NCBI GenBank assembly: GCA_037367355.1
Contig: CM074696.1
Span: 1,798,001 to 1,862,000, forward strand
Direction: 5' to 3'
Source of the DNA: Neoscytalidium dimidiatum
Taxonomy: Eukaryota > Ascomycota > Dothideomycetes > Botryosphaeriales > Botryosphaeriaceae
DNA: 64,000 nucleotides
Shown here: positions 46,060-58,651 of the stretch, in pieces
Layout of the letters: each line of letters opens with the position of its first letter
How positions within the stretch are numbered: position 1 is the first letter of the stretch
Position numbers and translations under genes: made by a program
Notes under the pieces: model-generated
What the model was told of the DNA's origin: nothing
What the model saw: the letters and a program-made list of their open reading frames with translations, nothing else
Database searches by the model: none

Positions 46060-49000
46060 TATTTAACGAGTCGGCGGTATTAGTCGATCCGGGTTTTAAC
46101 GATAGAACTTATTAATAAGTTGTCTATATCCGTCGTAATTTTCTAGCGGTTTCTAGGTATCGTCCTATTCTCCTTTCTATTTAAGAAGGTACCGGAATTA
46201 ACCGTCGATATAGCCGCTATCGAGGACTTTCTCTACTTCCTAATCTCGGTTTTCGTCGGCGTCTAGATTTTCTAGGAGTATCTCTTCTATATAGGTTACG
46301 GTTTTAGCGTTCTTTAGTACTAGTTCTAGGAGGGATACGTAAAAAACGGGGTATATCCGTATCGTTTCTAGTAATTTAAGGCGGAAATTAACTTTCCCGA
46401 TTTTTTCTTCGATCCTAAATAGTCCTATTTTCTTAAAATCTAGCTTATTATTTAGCCGCCTTATTCTAATATTTTTTCTAAGGAGGTAGACTTTATCCCC
46501 CTTCTTTAGCTACGGTGCCTCCTAGTGCCGCTTATCGTAGTATTTACCTATTCGTAGGGCTATAAATTCTAGGTCTAGGTATAACTATTCGTAGAGTATC
46601 TTTAGCTAGTCGGCTTTAAGGATTCCCTTTTAGGCTAGTAATTTACTCGGTATCGGTTCTTTATAGGCCGATAGCTCGTAACTATAATTAGCGTAGAACG
46701 GCGATTCTTATATTACTAATGCCTTAGAGCTATTATACGCAAACTAGGCTAGAGGTAGTAATTCTACCTAGTTATTCTATACGTAGTTAAGATAATAGCG
46801 TAGGTATTACTCTAGCGTCTAATTAGTCCGTTCTATCTATCCGTCTATTTACGGATATACCGTAGTCGAGAGTTTATATTTCGCTCCGAGTTATTTAGTA
46901 AGAGTCTACTAGAATCGTAATATAAATAGTCTATCTCTATCCGATATAAGTTCTTCTAGTAATCCGTAGTTGCCGAGGATAGTTCTTAAGAACGTATATA
47001 CGAGATCTTCCGCGTTTGCCTTCTTTAGGTATAGTAGGTAGTACGCGTACTTCGTTATTCTATCTATAATAACTAGTACTAAATCGTACTTAACTCTAGT
47101 AAATAGTTCTTCTAACTTAGGTAGGTCCGTAATAAAATCTAGCGAGATAGATTACTAAGGGCGCTTAGGTGCCGGTAATAGCTAGAGTAGTCCGTAGAGT
47201 ATATATCTCGCCGCCTTACTTCGAATATAGAGGTCGTATTACGTAACTATCCGTTAGACTGTCCTTCTAAGCCCTAGGAAGTAGTAATTTCTCGTAATCC
47301 TCTCGATCGTCTTCTCGGTTTCTTAATAACTATACGCTAGGGCCTTGTATATATCCTTTACGAGTTCCTCCCGTAGTTTTACCGAGACGTAGATTAATTC
47401 TAAAAATAGAATTATTCTATCTGCGTCTTTAGTTACTCGGGGGTCATTTTCTAGATTTTCGATTTCTTATACCGTAGCGTCTTCCGCGTAGGCTTCTTAG
47501 ATTTTACGATCCTATTCGTAGCTTTCTAGGCGTATCGCTAAGGCTACTAGCCTAGCCGGGGTAAGCGACCTATCGGGTTTCTCCTTTCTTCTATATATAG
47601 CGGAGATCTAGCGTTTATCGGGTATAAAGGACCCGTCTTCCTACTCTACTAGTATTGCCGGTTATAGTTCTAGCTTCCCTTCTATATAGTCGGCTCTTCT
47701 ACTTAGCGCGTCTACGCGGGCGTTTTCTAATTCCTTTCGGTAGGTAATCTTTATATCGTAGGACGCTAGTTCTTTAGCCTATCTAACCTATCTTCGGTTT
47801 AGTTCTTTCGTAGTAGTAAAGTATAAGAGGTTCTTATAGTCGTAGTAGACTATAACCTAGTATTTAGCTTCTTCGAGGTAGTATCTCTATTCTTTAAAGG
47901 CCGTAATAATAGCTAGAAGTTCTTTATCGTAGACGTCGTAGTTTCTTTCTAGACCTATTATCTTTCGGGAATAATACGCAATAAGATATAGTCTACCTTA
48001 CTCGTCTAGCTAGCTTAAAACTACTTCGATAGCGTAGTCCGATACGTTAGTTTCTACCGTTATAGGTAGGTTAGGATAGAATAGTCCTAAGACCGATGCT
48101 TCTATAAATATTCGTTTTAATAAGTTAAAAGTATTCTACTGTCTTTCTCCCTATATAAATCTATATTCTTTTTTAATTAAATCTATAAGCGGAGCTAATA
48201 CCTTCGTATAGTTTAGAATAAACTTCCGGTAAAAGTTAGTAAAGCTAAGAAAGAATTATACTTCTTTAACGGTTTTCGGCGTAGGCTATTCTCTTATCGC
48301 GTCTAGTTTCTTCTCGTCTATACTAATATATTCTAGGGTAATAATAAACCCGAGGTACTTAGTCTTCTATATATACTATTCGCTCTTATTAGGGGCTATC
48401 TAAAGGTTCCGTTTCTCTAGTACCTATAGGACTTTATATACGTACTCGGTATATTCTTCGAGCGTTTCCGAGTATATTAGGATATCGTCTAGGTAGGCTA
48501 GTACGAATACGTCTAAATACGGTCGTAGTATATCGTTAACTAGGCTCTAGAACGTAGCCGGTATATTAGTAAGTTCGAATAGCATTACCGTATACTCGTA
48601 ATATCCGAATCTTATTCGGAAAGCCGTCTTCTATTCTTTACCTTCTTTTATCCGGACGAGGTAATAACCTTCCCTAAGGTCTAGCTTAATAAAGTATTTA
48701 GCTTTTCTTAGTCTATCCTATAATTTATCGATACGTAGTAACGGGTATCGGTTTTTTACCGTAATATCGTTTAATTGCCTATAGTCGATATAGAGGCGGA
48801 GCTTACTATTTTTTTTAGGTACGAATAAGATAGGGTATCCGGCCGATAACGTAGAGGGTCGGATATATCCTCTTTCTAGGTTCGTTTTAAGATACTCCCT
48901 TAGTGCCTCGGCCTCGTTCTTAGAAAGAGAGTAGATAGGCTTAAACGCGGGCTACGTTCCTAGTAATAGAAGTATTTTATAGTCCTATAGCTTATACTTA

Positions 49001-51690
49001 GATAATAATTCTTTACCTCTTTCTTAAAATAATTCGGCGTATTTCTAGAATTCCGGGGGTACTTTCTCTAGTTTCGTAGTAATTTCCGTTACGCGTATCT
49101 AGTTAAGGGTTCTACCTAGCGGGCTATACCTCTCGTAGATTCTCTTCGGATAGTCTCCTCCGAGTGGCCGAGGAGTATCGACTTCCGAGATCCGTTTTCT
49201 AATCTATACTATAATTCGACGTTCTTATTCTAAGCTAGGCTTAACGTAGACGATATAAGCTTACTCTCCTCGTTTTTTTATACGTAGTAGGGTATTAAGG
49301 GATATCCTCTTAGCCTCTACCTAGTACTTCCTAGACGGCTTTAGCTCGTAGCCCTTTTATCTCTAGCTCTCTAGCTCTAGCTCTCGGCTCTAGCTCCCTA
49401 GCTCTAGCTCTTAGCTCTAGCTCTCTAGCTCTAGCTCTTAGCTTAGGCTCTTTAGCTCTAGCTCTTAGCTTAAGCTCTTTAGCTCTAGCTCTTAGCTCTA
49501 GCTCTCTAGCTCCGGCTCTTAGCTTAGGCTCTTTAGCTCTAGCTCTTTTACTTCGAGGTTCGCGAGGTATCGCTTATAGTTGTCTTCGAGAAACGTTATA
49601 GTTTCTATACTCTAGCTAATATACGGGTCGTAGGTTTTTAACTAGGGTATCCCGAGGATAATATCGTAGTTCGGGCTTATTATTACGTCTAGGTTAATTC
49701 GTTCTTTATAATCTCCGAGAGTTATTCGTATCTAATCGGTCTCGATCCTTACCTAATTCTTATCGTATTCTATCGATAACCCGTCGAACGTACTAAGTTC
49801 GTAGGGCCGTTTCTTAGATTAGAATAGTAAGTCATTCTTCCTAAGGAATTTAGGATCTATAAAATTTCCTTACACTCTACTATCGATTATTGCCTACGTA
49901 GTAGTTTCTTCGATAGTAACTAGTACTTCTAGTAGTATTTTAAGTTCTTTCTACTTACGAGATATTCCGTTCGATATTAAGTATATAACCTAGTTAAGGG
50001 ATCTTCGTATTAGCCCCTTCTAGGGTCCCTAGCTAGGGGAGCCATCTAGTTTTTTAATATCTCGTAGCGTATACGCTCGTCCTATTCTTCGACTAGAATC
50101 GGGATATCCTTCTATCGAGTCTATCGCCCTTACTTAATCTTACGCCTCTAGTAGATTTATCCGTTACGTACCTAGTACTAGAAGGTTAGTTTACCGTATT
50201 TTTTATCGGGTACCTATTATAGGGTGCCGTAGTTCCGCATAGCTATACCGTAACGGTAGAGGATATAGGCTATATCGCGTAGAGACGTAAGGTCTTATTA
50301 CTACTATATTCCCTAGGCCTCTTCTTTAAGCTAGAATGCTACTTTATCGGCCGTTTTTAATAGCGATTCCTTTTAGGGGTACTATACGTCGTTCTCGAAA
50401 AACCGTAAGCTAAGTTTTCCGTTCTTTATCTAGTACTATTACGGTAGTAGATCTATTCTTAATCTAGGGGTCTAGTAGATCGTAGGGGTATAACCGAATT
50501 CGATATTTCTTATATCTTCGTATCGGTTTAGGTACTCTACGATCCGGTTAAGTATAGCCTAGTCCTACTATTACTCGATAGTTCCTACCTCGCTAGATTC
50601 TAGTATACTATCGTATAGTTCTCCGGTTTTACTATTTACGAGGTCTTTATCGGCCGGGAAGTATTTTTCGATATCTTCCTCCGTAGTCTCTTTTAATTTT
50701 CGGAGTATTATATTAAGTCGTCGTAGCTTACTAGGGTACTACCCCGTAGCGTTCTTATCGCTCTAGTAGATAGTATAATCGTCGTCGTAGTACGCTATCT
50801 AGCTTAGGGCTATATAGTCTACTATTCTTATAGCGGCGATTTCCTATAGCGCCTTCTATCTCTAGATGGCTGCCGCTACTTCCCGTAACTCTTTCTTCGA
50901 GTATTTATGCCCTGCGCTCTATTTATCTCTATATCGAATATATAGTCCTTTCTTATAGAGCTCTTTTTCTTTCTTACTCTATTCCCTTTTCTTACCCCTA
51001 TTATTGCCGTTCTACTTTTTCTTACTTTTATCCCGACGGACTATATTATCTATTTCTATAGCGTCGCCTCCTTCTTATATATAACGAGGCCTAGTTTACC
51101 TTAAGGTATTAGCGTTATACCCCTTCTTATCGAACTACCTCTCTATACGACGCTTGTCTATAAGTAGGGCTAGCTTAATTATATCGTTAAGGGTTTCTAG
51201 TTCCTTATAGTACGTTATAGCTTCTTTAATCTTATCTCTTAGCTCTTAGTAGTAGAAGATACGTAGCGTAAGGTCGGAGTGCCCGTCTATAAGGTATGCT
51301 ACGTCTTAGAACTTAGCTATATAATCCTATATCGTTTCTTTCTACTTTAGGCTTATAAGGGTCCTAGTAGCTAGACGGTTCTCGTCGATACCGCTAAAGG
51401 CTACCTTAAGCTACTTCGTAAAGTTTCGATAGTCGCTAAAAATTATCGAGGTTACTTCGGACTATAGATATACGGGTTTCTCCTAGTACTCCCGCTTAAA
51501 AGGTTGGAACTATTATTCCGCCGATCCTCTAAGGTAGGTACTAGCGTATAGGACTTATTCGGCGGGGCCGGTAAAGTTACCGTGCGTAAAGTATATATAG
51601 TTATTTAGCTGCGTAATAAAGGCTTAGGTCTTCTTTCGGTCTCCGTAATATAGGTCTAGCTTTAGGACCTTAACCTTAGTAGCCGGTAGT
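46060..51690 (-). pseudogene. gag-pol of gypsy A (RIP-inactivated)
   Basis: From high to low coordinates: gag (about 51,690-50,100) ending with a degraded zinc knuckle at about 50,900-50,945 (its Cys now Tyr, as expected from TGT/TGC to TAT/TAC); retropepsin with DS.VQGNFI at about 49,862-49,890; RT with YLDDIL at about 48,480-48,500; RNase H about 48,060-47,700; integrase about 47,500-46,500; C-terminal chromo/GPY-like tail ending near 46,060 with 'NPDRLIPPT'. Stops are TAA/TAG throughout. Between protease and RT is a repetitive stretch (49,361-49,547). Confidence 0.85.
49361..49547 (-). repeat. AGCTCT/CTAGCT minisatellite within gypsy A pol
   Basis: About 185 bp of imperfect repeats of CTCTAGCT and CTCTTAGCT. 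On the element's coding strand it reads as repeats such as GAGCTAGAGCTA, so it would encode Glu-Leu/Arg-Ala-rich repeats between protease and RT. It is not visible in gypsy B, whose sequence starts after this point. Confidence 0.8.
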
Positions 51691-51695
51691 TAAAG

Positions 51696-52391
51696 TATAA
51701 CGACGGGGCCTCTACTACTAGGCTTCGGAGTTACCTAGTAGATTCGAATTTATTAAAGGGTTTACCTTAAAGACGAGGAAAGGGAAGCAACGATAGAATA
51801 AGAAGTTACGTAATATAGGAGTTTAGTAGGCCTTATTACCTCTAAGTTAATATAGTATTAAATTAGAACCTTAAGTTAACTACGAGGGTTAAAGTACTAT
51901 CTAACGAGTGTGTCTATATACTATAGGAAAGCTATAGTAATCTAGGGATTATAGTATTAGATTAGAGCCTTAGATTAGAGGTTTAGATTAGTTCTAATCC
52001 CGTATAGGTCCTATAGGTTTTACGTAACTCGGGCGCTAAAGCCTACTTTCGGGAATCCGACTTCTACTAGTGCTAGCGGACGATATTACCGCTATACTCT
52101 TATCCTTATCGGCTTTTCTAATTCCCGCCTATGCGGTCCTTCGTCCCCTACGGCTCTACGTTAGCCCGTACCCTCTTCCTAGTCGTTGCGCCCGTAGGCG
52201 TCCTTTCCGTACGGGCAGTCGTTATTACCTACTAGCGTTCCCGTACGTACCGTTATCCCGTATTTCTAGTCTTCCCGTACGGGCTTAAGGAGTGCGGCTC
52301 TACTATACGTAGGCTTCTTAGGGCCTTACGGCTCTTTTTCCCGTATAGGCTCGCGGCCCTCGCGGCTATAAAGCCCGTGGGGTTCGTAATA
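51696..52391 (-). repeat. Right LTR of gypsy A (5' LTR of the element)
   Basis: 696 bp, TATAAC to GTAATA, same length as the left LTR. Followed at once by the CTAAG duplication (52392-52396) and then by LINE copy 2 sequence. Confidence 0.9.
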
Positions 52392-55300
52392 CTAAGCAAA
52401 TTAGATTTAATTACGAGAAGGCAAACTAGGATAAATTCTCTAAGATCTTTAAAGAAAAAGCCTCGAACCTTATAGAAAAGCTACGCCCCTAGCTAGCTAT
52501 TCTAGAAGAAGAGAATAAAGATCTTAGCCTAGAGATTCTAAAAGACCGTTCGAAAGAAGTCTTACTCTTAGAAAAACTAGGAGAATCCCTAACTAACCTT
52601 ATACGGTAAGTAGCGGACTAAGCTATTCCGAAAACTACCCCGCTAGCTAAAGCTAAACCCTAGTAGAATTCTATCTTAACGGAGGCCTAAGGGAACCTTA
52701 AACGATAAACGCGGCTTATACGATGCTCGCCGGAGCTCGTAAATAAGTAAGACTTCCTAAAAACCCGAAACGAATACTTCTCCTCTATTCGTAAAGCTAA
52801 ACGGGACTACTAGAATTCGTTTCTAAATAAAAATACCCCCGAAACTATCTTTAAAGTAATGGCCTATATAAAACACCGTCTAATAGAACGAATCCTACCG
52901 ATTCGGGCTAAAAACGGCCTACTATAAGATAGCTGAAAGGGAAAAAGCTACGCGCTAAAAGAAACGTTATTCCTATCCCCTTCTAACGTACGAATCGAAA
53001 ATAACTGGATAAACTACCAGCCGGATCTAAGCTAGGAATGGCTAATTCTAGATAAAAAAGAGCTCGAACGAACGTGTTCGAACCTAATAAAAGGAACTAC
53101 GCCCGAGCCGGATTTAATATCCTAATAAATAATAATCTAGGCCTATAACGTATTCCCGAAAGCCTTTTATTTTATCTATTCGAACCTCTTTAAATATAGC
53201 TACTATTTAAAGTGCTAGAGATAAGCTACGGGGGTAATTTTAAAGAAACCTAATAAGCCGGATCCCGTAAATCCTAAGACTTATAGAGTTATTTCTTTAT
53301 TAAATTGCCTAGGAAAAGTACTCGAACGAGTAATAGCTAAACGCCTTAGTTTTCTAGCGGAAACGATAAACCTAATCCACCCTATATAAATAGGGGGAAG
53401 ACTTAAAAAATCCGCTATAGACGCCTGCTTTATTCTAACGAATTTAGTAGAGGAAAACCGTAAGGCAAAGCTAAAAATATCTACGCTATTTCTAGACGTA
53501 CGCGGCGCTTACGACTACGTCGCGTAAGAATAACTCCTAGGAATTCTAAGAAAATTAAAGCTTCTGACTAATCTACTCGCGTAGATTAGAACTTTCTTAA
53601 ATTCCCGATAACTACGCCTTAGTTTCGATAGAAATATAGAAGAATTTAGTAACGTAGAAACGGGTATACCGTAAGGAAGCCCTATTTCGCCGATACTATT
53701 TCTAATTTATATCCGAGATCTATTCTAAACGAACTCCGTTAGCTATCTATCTTACGTCGATGATATCTCTTTAACAGCAAGCTCGAAAAGCTAGAAAAAG
53801 AATATTAAGATACTAGAAAGAGAAGCGGAAAGACTCTATAAACTAGGCGCGGAAAATGCTATATAATTCGACCTCGAAAAAACCGAATTAATGCATTTTT
53901 CTAAAGAAAAAACGGTAAGAGATTCTACTCTAAAACTACCTACGGGTTTAGTTATAAAGCCTAAGAATCTAGTCCGATATCTAGGAGTTTTCTTAGACCC
54001 ACTCCTTAATTTTAAGGAATACGTCGACATTAGAATAAGCCAAGCTTGTATAAGCCTCTCGAGAATAAATAGACTAGCTAACATCGAAAACGGACTAAAA
54101 CCTAACGCGGTACGGTAGTTATACTTAGCCTACGTTACCTCTATCTCCAACTACGGCTCCGTTTTATACTGGAATAACCAAGCGAATTTTAAACGAAAAG
54201 CTACGATACTCTAGAATCTAGCTCTACGGAAAATACTAGGCGTTTTTAAAACTGCTCTAATTACTCCCCTTAAAATAGAAGCCGCGATCCCACCCTCGGA
54301 AATTCGCTTAGAAAACAACCTCCGATCCTACGCCCTACGAAGTCTTAAATTAGACCGAAAACACCTAATTTAAAGCCTTCTAGAAAGAGAGAACGAATAC
54401 GAAAGTAAGCTCGTTCGAAAAATTAGAGACTTTCTAAAAGATAAGCCGTATAACCTTAAAACGGTTAATCCTTTCTACTTTCCACCTTAGAGGCTATCTA
54501 CCCCCTACTCGGTTAAAGTCTCTAAACTCTCGAAAGAAGAATAAGCTAAGAAACACCTAAACGAACTCGAAAACCCCCCGGATAACCTAATATCTATCTA
54601 TACGGACGTAAGTTCGATTCCGAATAAAACCGGAATTGGACTAGCAGTTTTTATAGATAGAAACGACCCTACTTTTAAAGACGAAACTACTATTATAGTA
54701 GGAAATATCGGGGATAATAACCTAGTTTATAACGGCGAACTAGAGGCTCTTACGAGAGCCCTCGAACTCGTAGTTAAAAACGGATATACCGATAAAGATA
54801 TTAGAGTCTACGCGGATAACCAGGCCGCGCTCTACCGTCTAAAAACACCATCCGGAAATCTAGAATAACTAGCGTAAATACGAGCTTTAAACGCAGCTAA
54901 AACGCTTATCCTAAAAGGAAATTTAGTTTAATTAGAATAGGTCCCCGGCTATTTTAATATACGCGGCAACGAAGAAGCAGATTCCCTAGCTAAATACGCC
55001 TGTAAAATAAACCCGAATAACGAATCTACTAGCTACGCATTCTTTCGAATGCTAACGCAAGCAGATTTTATTAATTCGTAGTAAAAAATAGCGAATAAGT
55101 AAGCGGAAATAGCCTCTAAAGAGTCTTATCTAAGGCGGTTTAACTGGAAAATAAAACGAGAGTTAATAGACCTCTCTACGGAGAGAGAAACTAGCTCCGC
55201 GTTTTACTAGCTTAAAATAGAATACGAATACTTTAAGTCCTATCTAAACCGCTTCGGACTAAACCCCTCTAATAGCTGCCCGTGTAATAATACGGCTAAA

Positions 55301-55782
55301 TAAACCCCCCGGCACCTAATTCTAGACTGTAAAAAGTATCGACTCGAAAGAGAAGATATATATACTAGTCTAGAAACGAAAAACCCCTCCCTAGACCTCG
55401 TTTTTAATACCGAAGAAGGATAGAAGGCTCTTCTAAGCTTTTTATCGACAACTAAAATAGCTACCTAAAAGTAGCTATTAGAATTTACTTCGACGGAAGT
55501 CTAAATACGTACTTTCGAAAAACTAACTTTAGTCTCTCTTTATAAAGAAATATCCTCTCCTAATTTCTTAGCGTTATTTTACTTCTTCTACTCTTCTACT
55601 TACTTTCCTATTTCTTTCTAAAAAAAGCACCGGCTTAGCCCCTACTATTTCTAGACTCCTTCCCGAAGAAAACCCGAATAAAAACCCCGGTCGAAATACC
55701 GAAATAGATACGTTAGTAGACTAGCCGTCTTTTATAAGCTTAGCTTATATAAGGACGTTAAACAAATAAATAAATAAATAAA
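52392..55782 (+). mobile_element. LINE copy 2, 3' part
   Basis: Resumes LINE copy 2 with CTAAGCAAATTAGATTT and contains the rest of the endonuclease, RT (YVDDIS about 53,755-53,770; open stretch 53,891-54,118), RNase H (YTDVS, with A to V, about 54,600) and the Cys-rich C-terminus, and ends in a short (AAAT)n tail. More Gln and Trp codons are lost than in copy 1. No target duplication is seen: the left flank (before 41,814) is an older LINE while the right flank is gypsy B. Confidence 0.88.
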
Positions 55783-57865
55783 GATAGTAGAATACTTTCG
55801 ACTTATTAAAACGAATATTTATAGAAGTATCGGTCTTAGAACTATTCTACCCTAACCTACTTATAACGGTAGAAACCGACGTATTAGACTACGCTATCGG
55901 AGCGGTCTTAAGCTAGCTAGACGAGTAAGATAGACTATACCCTATTACGTATTACTCTCGAAAAATAATAGGACTAGAACGGAACTACGACGTCTATAAT
56001 AAAGAACTCCTAGCTATCGTTACGGCCTTTAAAGAATAGAGATATTATCTCGAAGGAGCTAAATACTAGGTTATAGTCTACTACGACTATAAGAACCTTT
56101 TATACTTTACTACTACAAAAGAACTAAACCGAAGATAGATTAGATAGGCTAAAGAACTAGCGTCCTACGATATAAAGATTATCTACTAAAAGGAATTAGA
56201 GAACGCTCGCGTAAACGCGCTAAGTAGAAGAGCCGACTATATAGAAGAAAAGCTAGAACTATAACCGGCAATACTAGTAGAATAAGAAGACGGGTCCTTT
56301 ATACCCGATAAACGCTAGATCTCCGCTATATATAGAAGAAAGAAAAAACCCGAAAAGTCGCTTACTTCGGTTAGGCTAGTCGCCTTAGCGATACGCTTAG
56401 AAAGCTACGAATAAAATCGTAAAATCCGAGAAGCCTACGCGGAAGACGCTACGGTATAAGAAATTAGAAATTTAGAAAACGACCCCCGAGTAACTAGAGA
56501 CGTAGAAGGAATAATTCTATTTTTAGGATTAATCTACGTCCCGGTAAAACTACGGAAGAAACTCGTAAAGAATATATATAAGGCCCTAGTATATAGTTAT
56601 TAAGAAACCGAGAAGACGATTAAAAGGATTACGAGAAATTATTACTTTCTAAAGCTTAGGAGGACAGTCTAGTAGATAGTTACGTAATACGACCTTTATA
56701 TTCGAAGTAAGGCGGCGAGATACGTACCCTACGGACTATTCTAGCTACTATCGGCACCTAAGCGCTCTTAGTAATCTATCTCGCTAGATTTTATTATAGA
56801 CCTATCTAAGTCGGAAGAACTACTTACTAGAGTTAAGTACGATTTAGTACTAGTTATCGTAGATAGAATAACGAAATACGCGTACTACCTACTATATCTA
56901 AAGAAGGTAAACGCGGAAGACCTCGTATATACGTTCCTAAGAACTATCCTCGGTAACTACGGATTACTCGAAGAGCTCGTATTAGATAGAGACAAACTAT
57001 TTATATTACGATTCTAGTAGACCCTTACTAAATAACTTAGAGTAAAATATAAACTCTTAACTACGATATATCCGTAAATAGACGGATAGATAGAACGGAC
57101 TAATTAGACGCTAGAGTAATATCTACGCTATTACCTTAACTACGTATAGGATAACTAGGTAGAATTACTACTCCTAGCCTAGTTCGCGTATAATAGCTCT
57201 AAGGTATTAATAATATAGAAATTACCGTTTTACGCTAACTACGGTTATAAGCTATCGGCCTATAAAGAACCGATACCAAGTAAATTATTAGCCTAAAAGG
57301 GAATCCTTAAAGCCGACTAGCTAAAGATACTCTACGAATAGTTATACCTAGACCTAGAATTCGTAGCCCTACGAATAGATAAATACTACGATAAACGATA
57401 CTAGAAGGCACCGTAGCTAAAGAAGAAGGATAAAGTCTACCTTCTTAGAAAAAATATTAGAATAAGGCGACTAAATAATAAGCTAGATTTTAAGAAAATA
57501 GGACTATTTAAAATCGAAGAAAAAATCGGGAAGGTTAATTTCCGCCTTAAATTACCGGAAACGATATAAATATACCCCGTTTTTTACGTATTCCTCCTAG
57601 AACTAGTACTAAAGAACGCTAAAACTATAACCTATACGGAAGAAATACTTCTAGAAAATTCGAACGCCGATAAAAACCGAGATTAGGAAGTAGAAAAAGT
57701 CCTCGATAGCGGCTACGTTAACGGTTAATTCCGATATCTCCTTAAATAGAAGGGAGAATAGGACGATACCTAGGAACTACTAGAAAACTACGATAGATAT
57801 AAATAACTTATTAAGGAGTTCTATCGCCGAAACCCGGATCGACTAATACCGCCGACTCGTTAAAT
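55783..57865 (+). pseudogene. pol fragment of gypsy B: RNase H and integrase
   Basis: RNase H starts with 'LETDVLDYAIGAVLSQL' like sequence (TAG for Gln) and continues through 'YSRKIIGLERNYDVYNKEL'. The integrase core has 'LDFIIDLSKSEE' and 'VDRITKYAYYLLY' followed by 'YPQIDGQIERTNQTLEQYL', all recognisable gypsy integrase blocks. The C-terminal part ends 'NPDRLIPPTR' then TAA. All stops before that are TAA/TAG at Gln codons. Confidence 0.85.
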
Positions 57866-57909
57866 ATAAAGAACTTAAAATTAAAATTAAAAAATAGAGA
57901 CTACTACGC

Positions 57910-58320
57910 CTAATCGACTAGCTCGGAATTCTTAGGCGGCGTAGTAGTAGAACTAACGCTAGACGACCCGACGGAATAGAACGAACCCGTAGTAGCGTTA
58001 ACTAAGACGTCGCTACGTATACGCTTTACTAATCGTTCCTCCTCGGCGTTTTTAGAGATAATAGAATCCTCTATCTCGTAAGCTATCTCTAAACGATCTA
58101 GCTTCTCTAACTCCTCTATAGTCGTAGCCTTCTTAGAAAGTATTAAGTAGGCGTAATACTCTAAGAGATTCTCCTACCGCTCTAAACGAGATAGACGGGC
58201 TATTACGACTTATATAGCTCTACGAGCCTCTTCTCGGTCCGTACGAACTTTAGTACGTACTCGATCTAGACGATTAACTAAGGATAAGCGTTAGTAGTAG
58301 TAAGAGAAGGTAAGGGAAAA
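57910..58320 (-). pseudogene. Antisense coiled-coil-like reading frame inside gypsy B
   Basis: Counterpart of 45672-46016. The minus-strand frame has Lys/Glu/Leu/Arg-rich heptads (ARLSRLERQENLLEYYAYL, EELEKLDRLE) and 'KRIRSDVLVNATTG' followed by a Ser/Thr-rich tail with SVSSTTTP, as in gypsy A. Differences from A include non-RIP changes, yet the frame and the two motifs are kept. Confidence 0.55.
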
Positions 58321-58635
58321 ACGAATAATCCGCGGCGTCGAGACCTCCCCTATTATATACGGTACGTCCGCGACGCGCGTACTCCCCGTAGCGAGAGGAA
58401 CTCCTAAAGTCTATCCGGTATTCTATAGGTTCCCCCCGGGAAGATAGAAGTAAATAAGAAGAATAAGAGACGGGTATCGTATAGCCCTTACGGTTAATAC
58501 GCTTACCTAGGAGAACCTATTTAATACGCTTATATTTCGGAGGTATCGCGGAAGTCTTACTAGAAGAAAAGAAGAGAGAAACGGATAAAAGCCTAAGATA
58601 TAGACCGTACGGAAGAATCTTCGGGCCGAAGATCC

Positions 58636-58651
58636 CTAAGGAGGGGGGTAG
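58636..58651 (+). other. Polypurine tract of gypsy B
   Basis: CTAAGGAGGGGGGTAG immediately before the LTR at 58652, identical to that of gypsy A. Confidence 0.8.

Larger units (their letters stand above)
44561..52391 (-). mobile_element. Complete Ty3/gypsy LTR retrotransposon A, inserted in LINE copy 2
   Basis: 7,831 bp with two LTRs of 696 bp each and a 5-bp target duplication. The element runs on the minus strand: gag next to the right LTR, pol leftwards, then a noncoding/antisense region and a polypurine tract beside the left LTR. Domain order protease, RT, RNase H, integrase identifies Ty3/gypsy. RIP has destroyed all frames (Gln codons to TAA/TAG), so it is inactive. Because it splits LINE copy 2, it inserted after that copy. 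Confidence 0.92.

Noticed and set aside
34500..54118. Short open frames of 60-125 codons in the repeat block, such as 36992-37315 and 53891-54118
   Set aside because: They are fragments of LINE RT or of gypsy sequence left between RIP-made stops, not separate genes.
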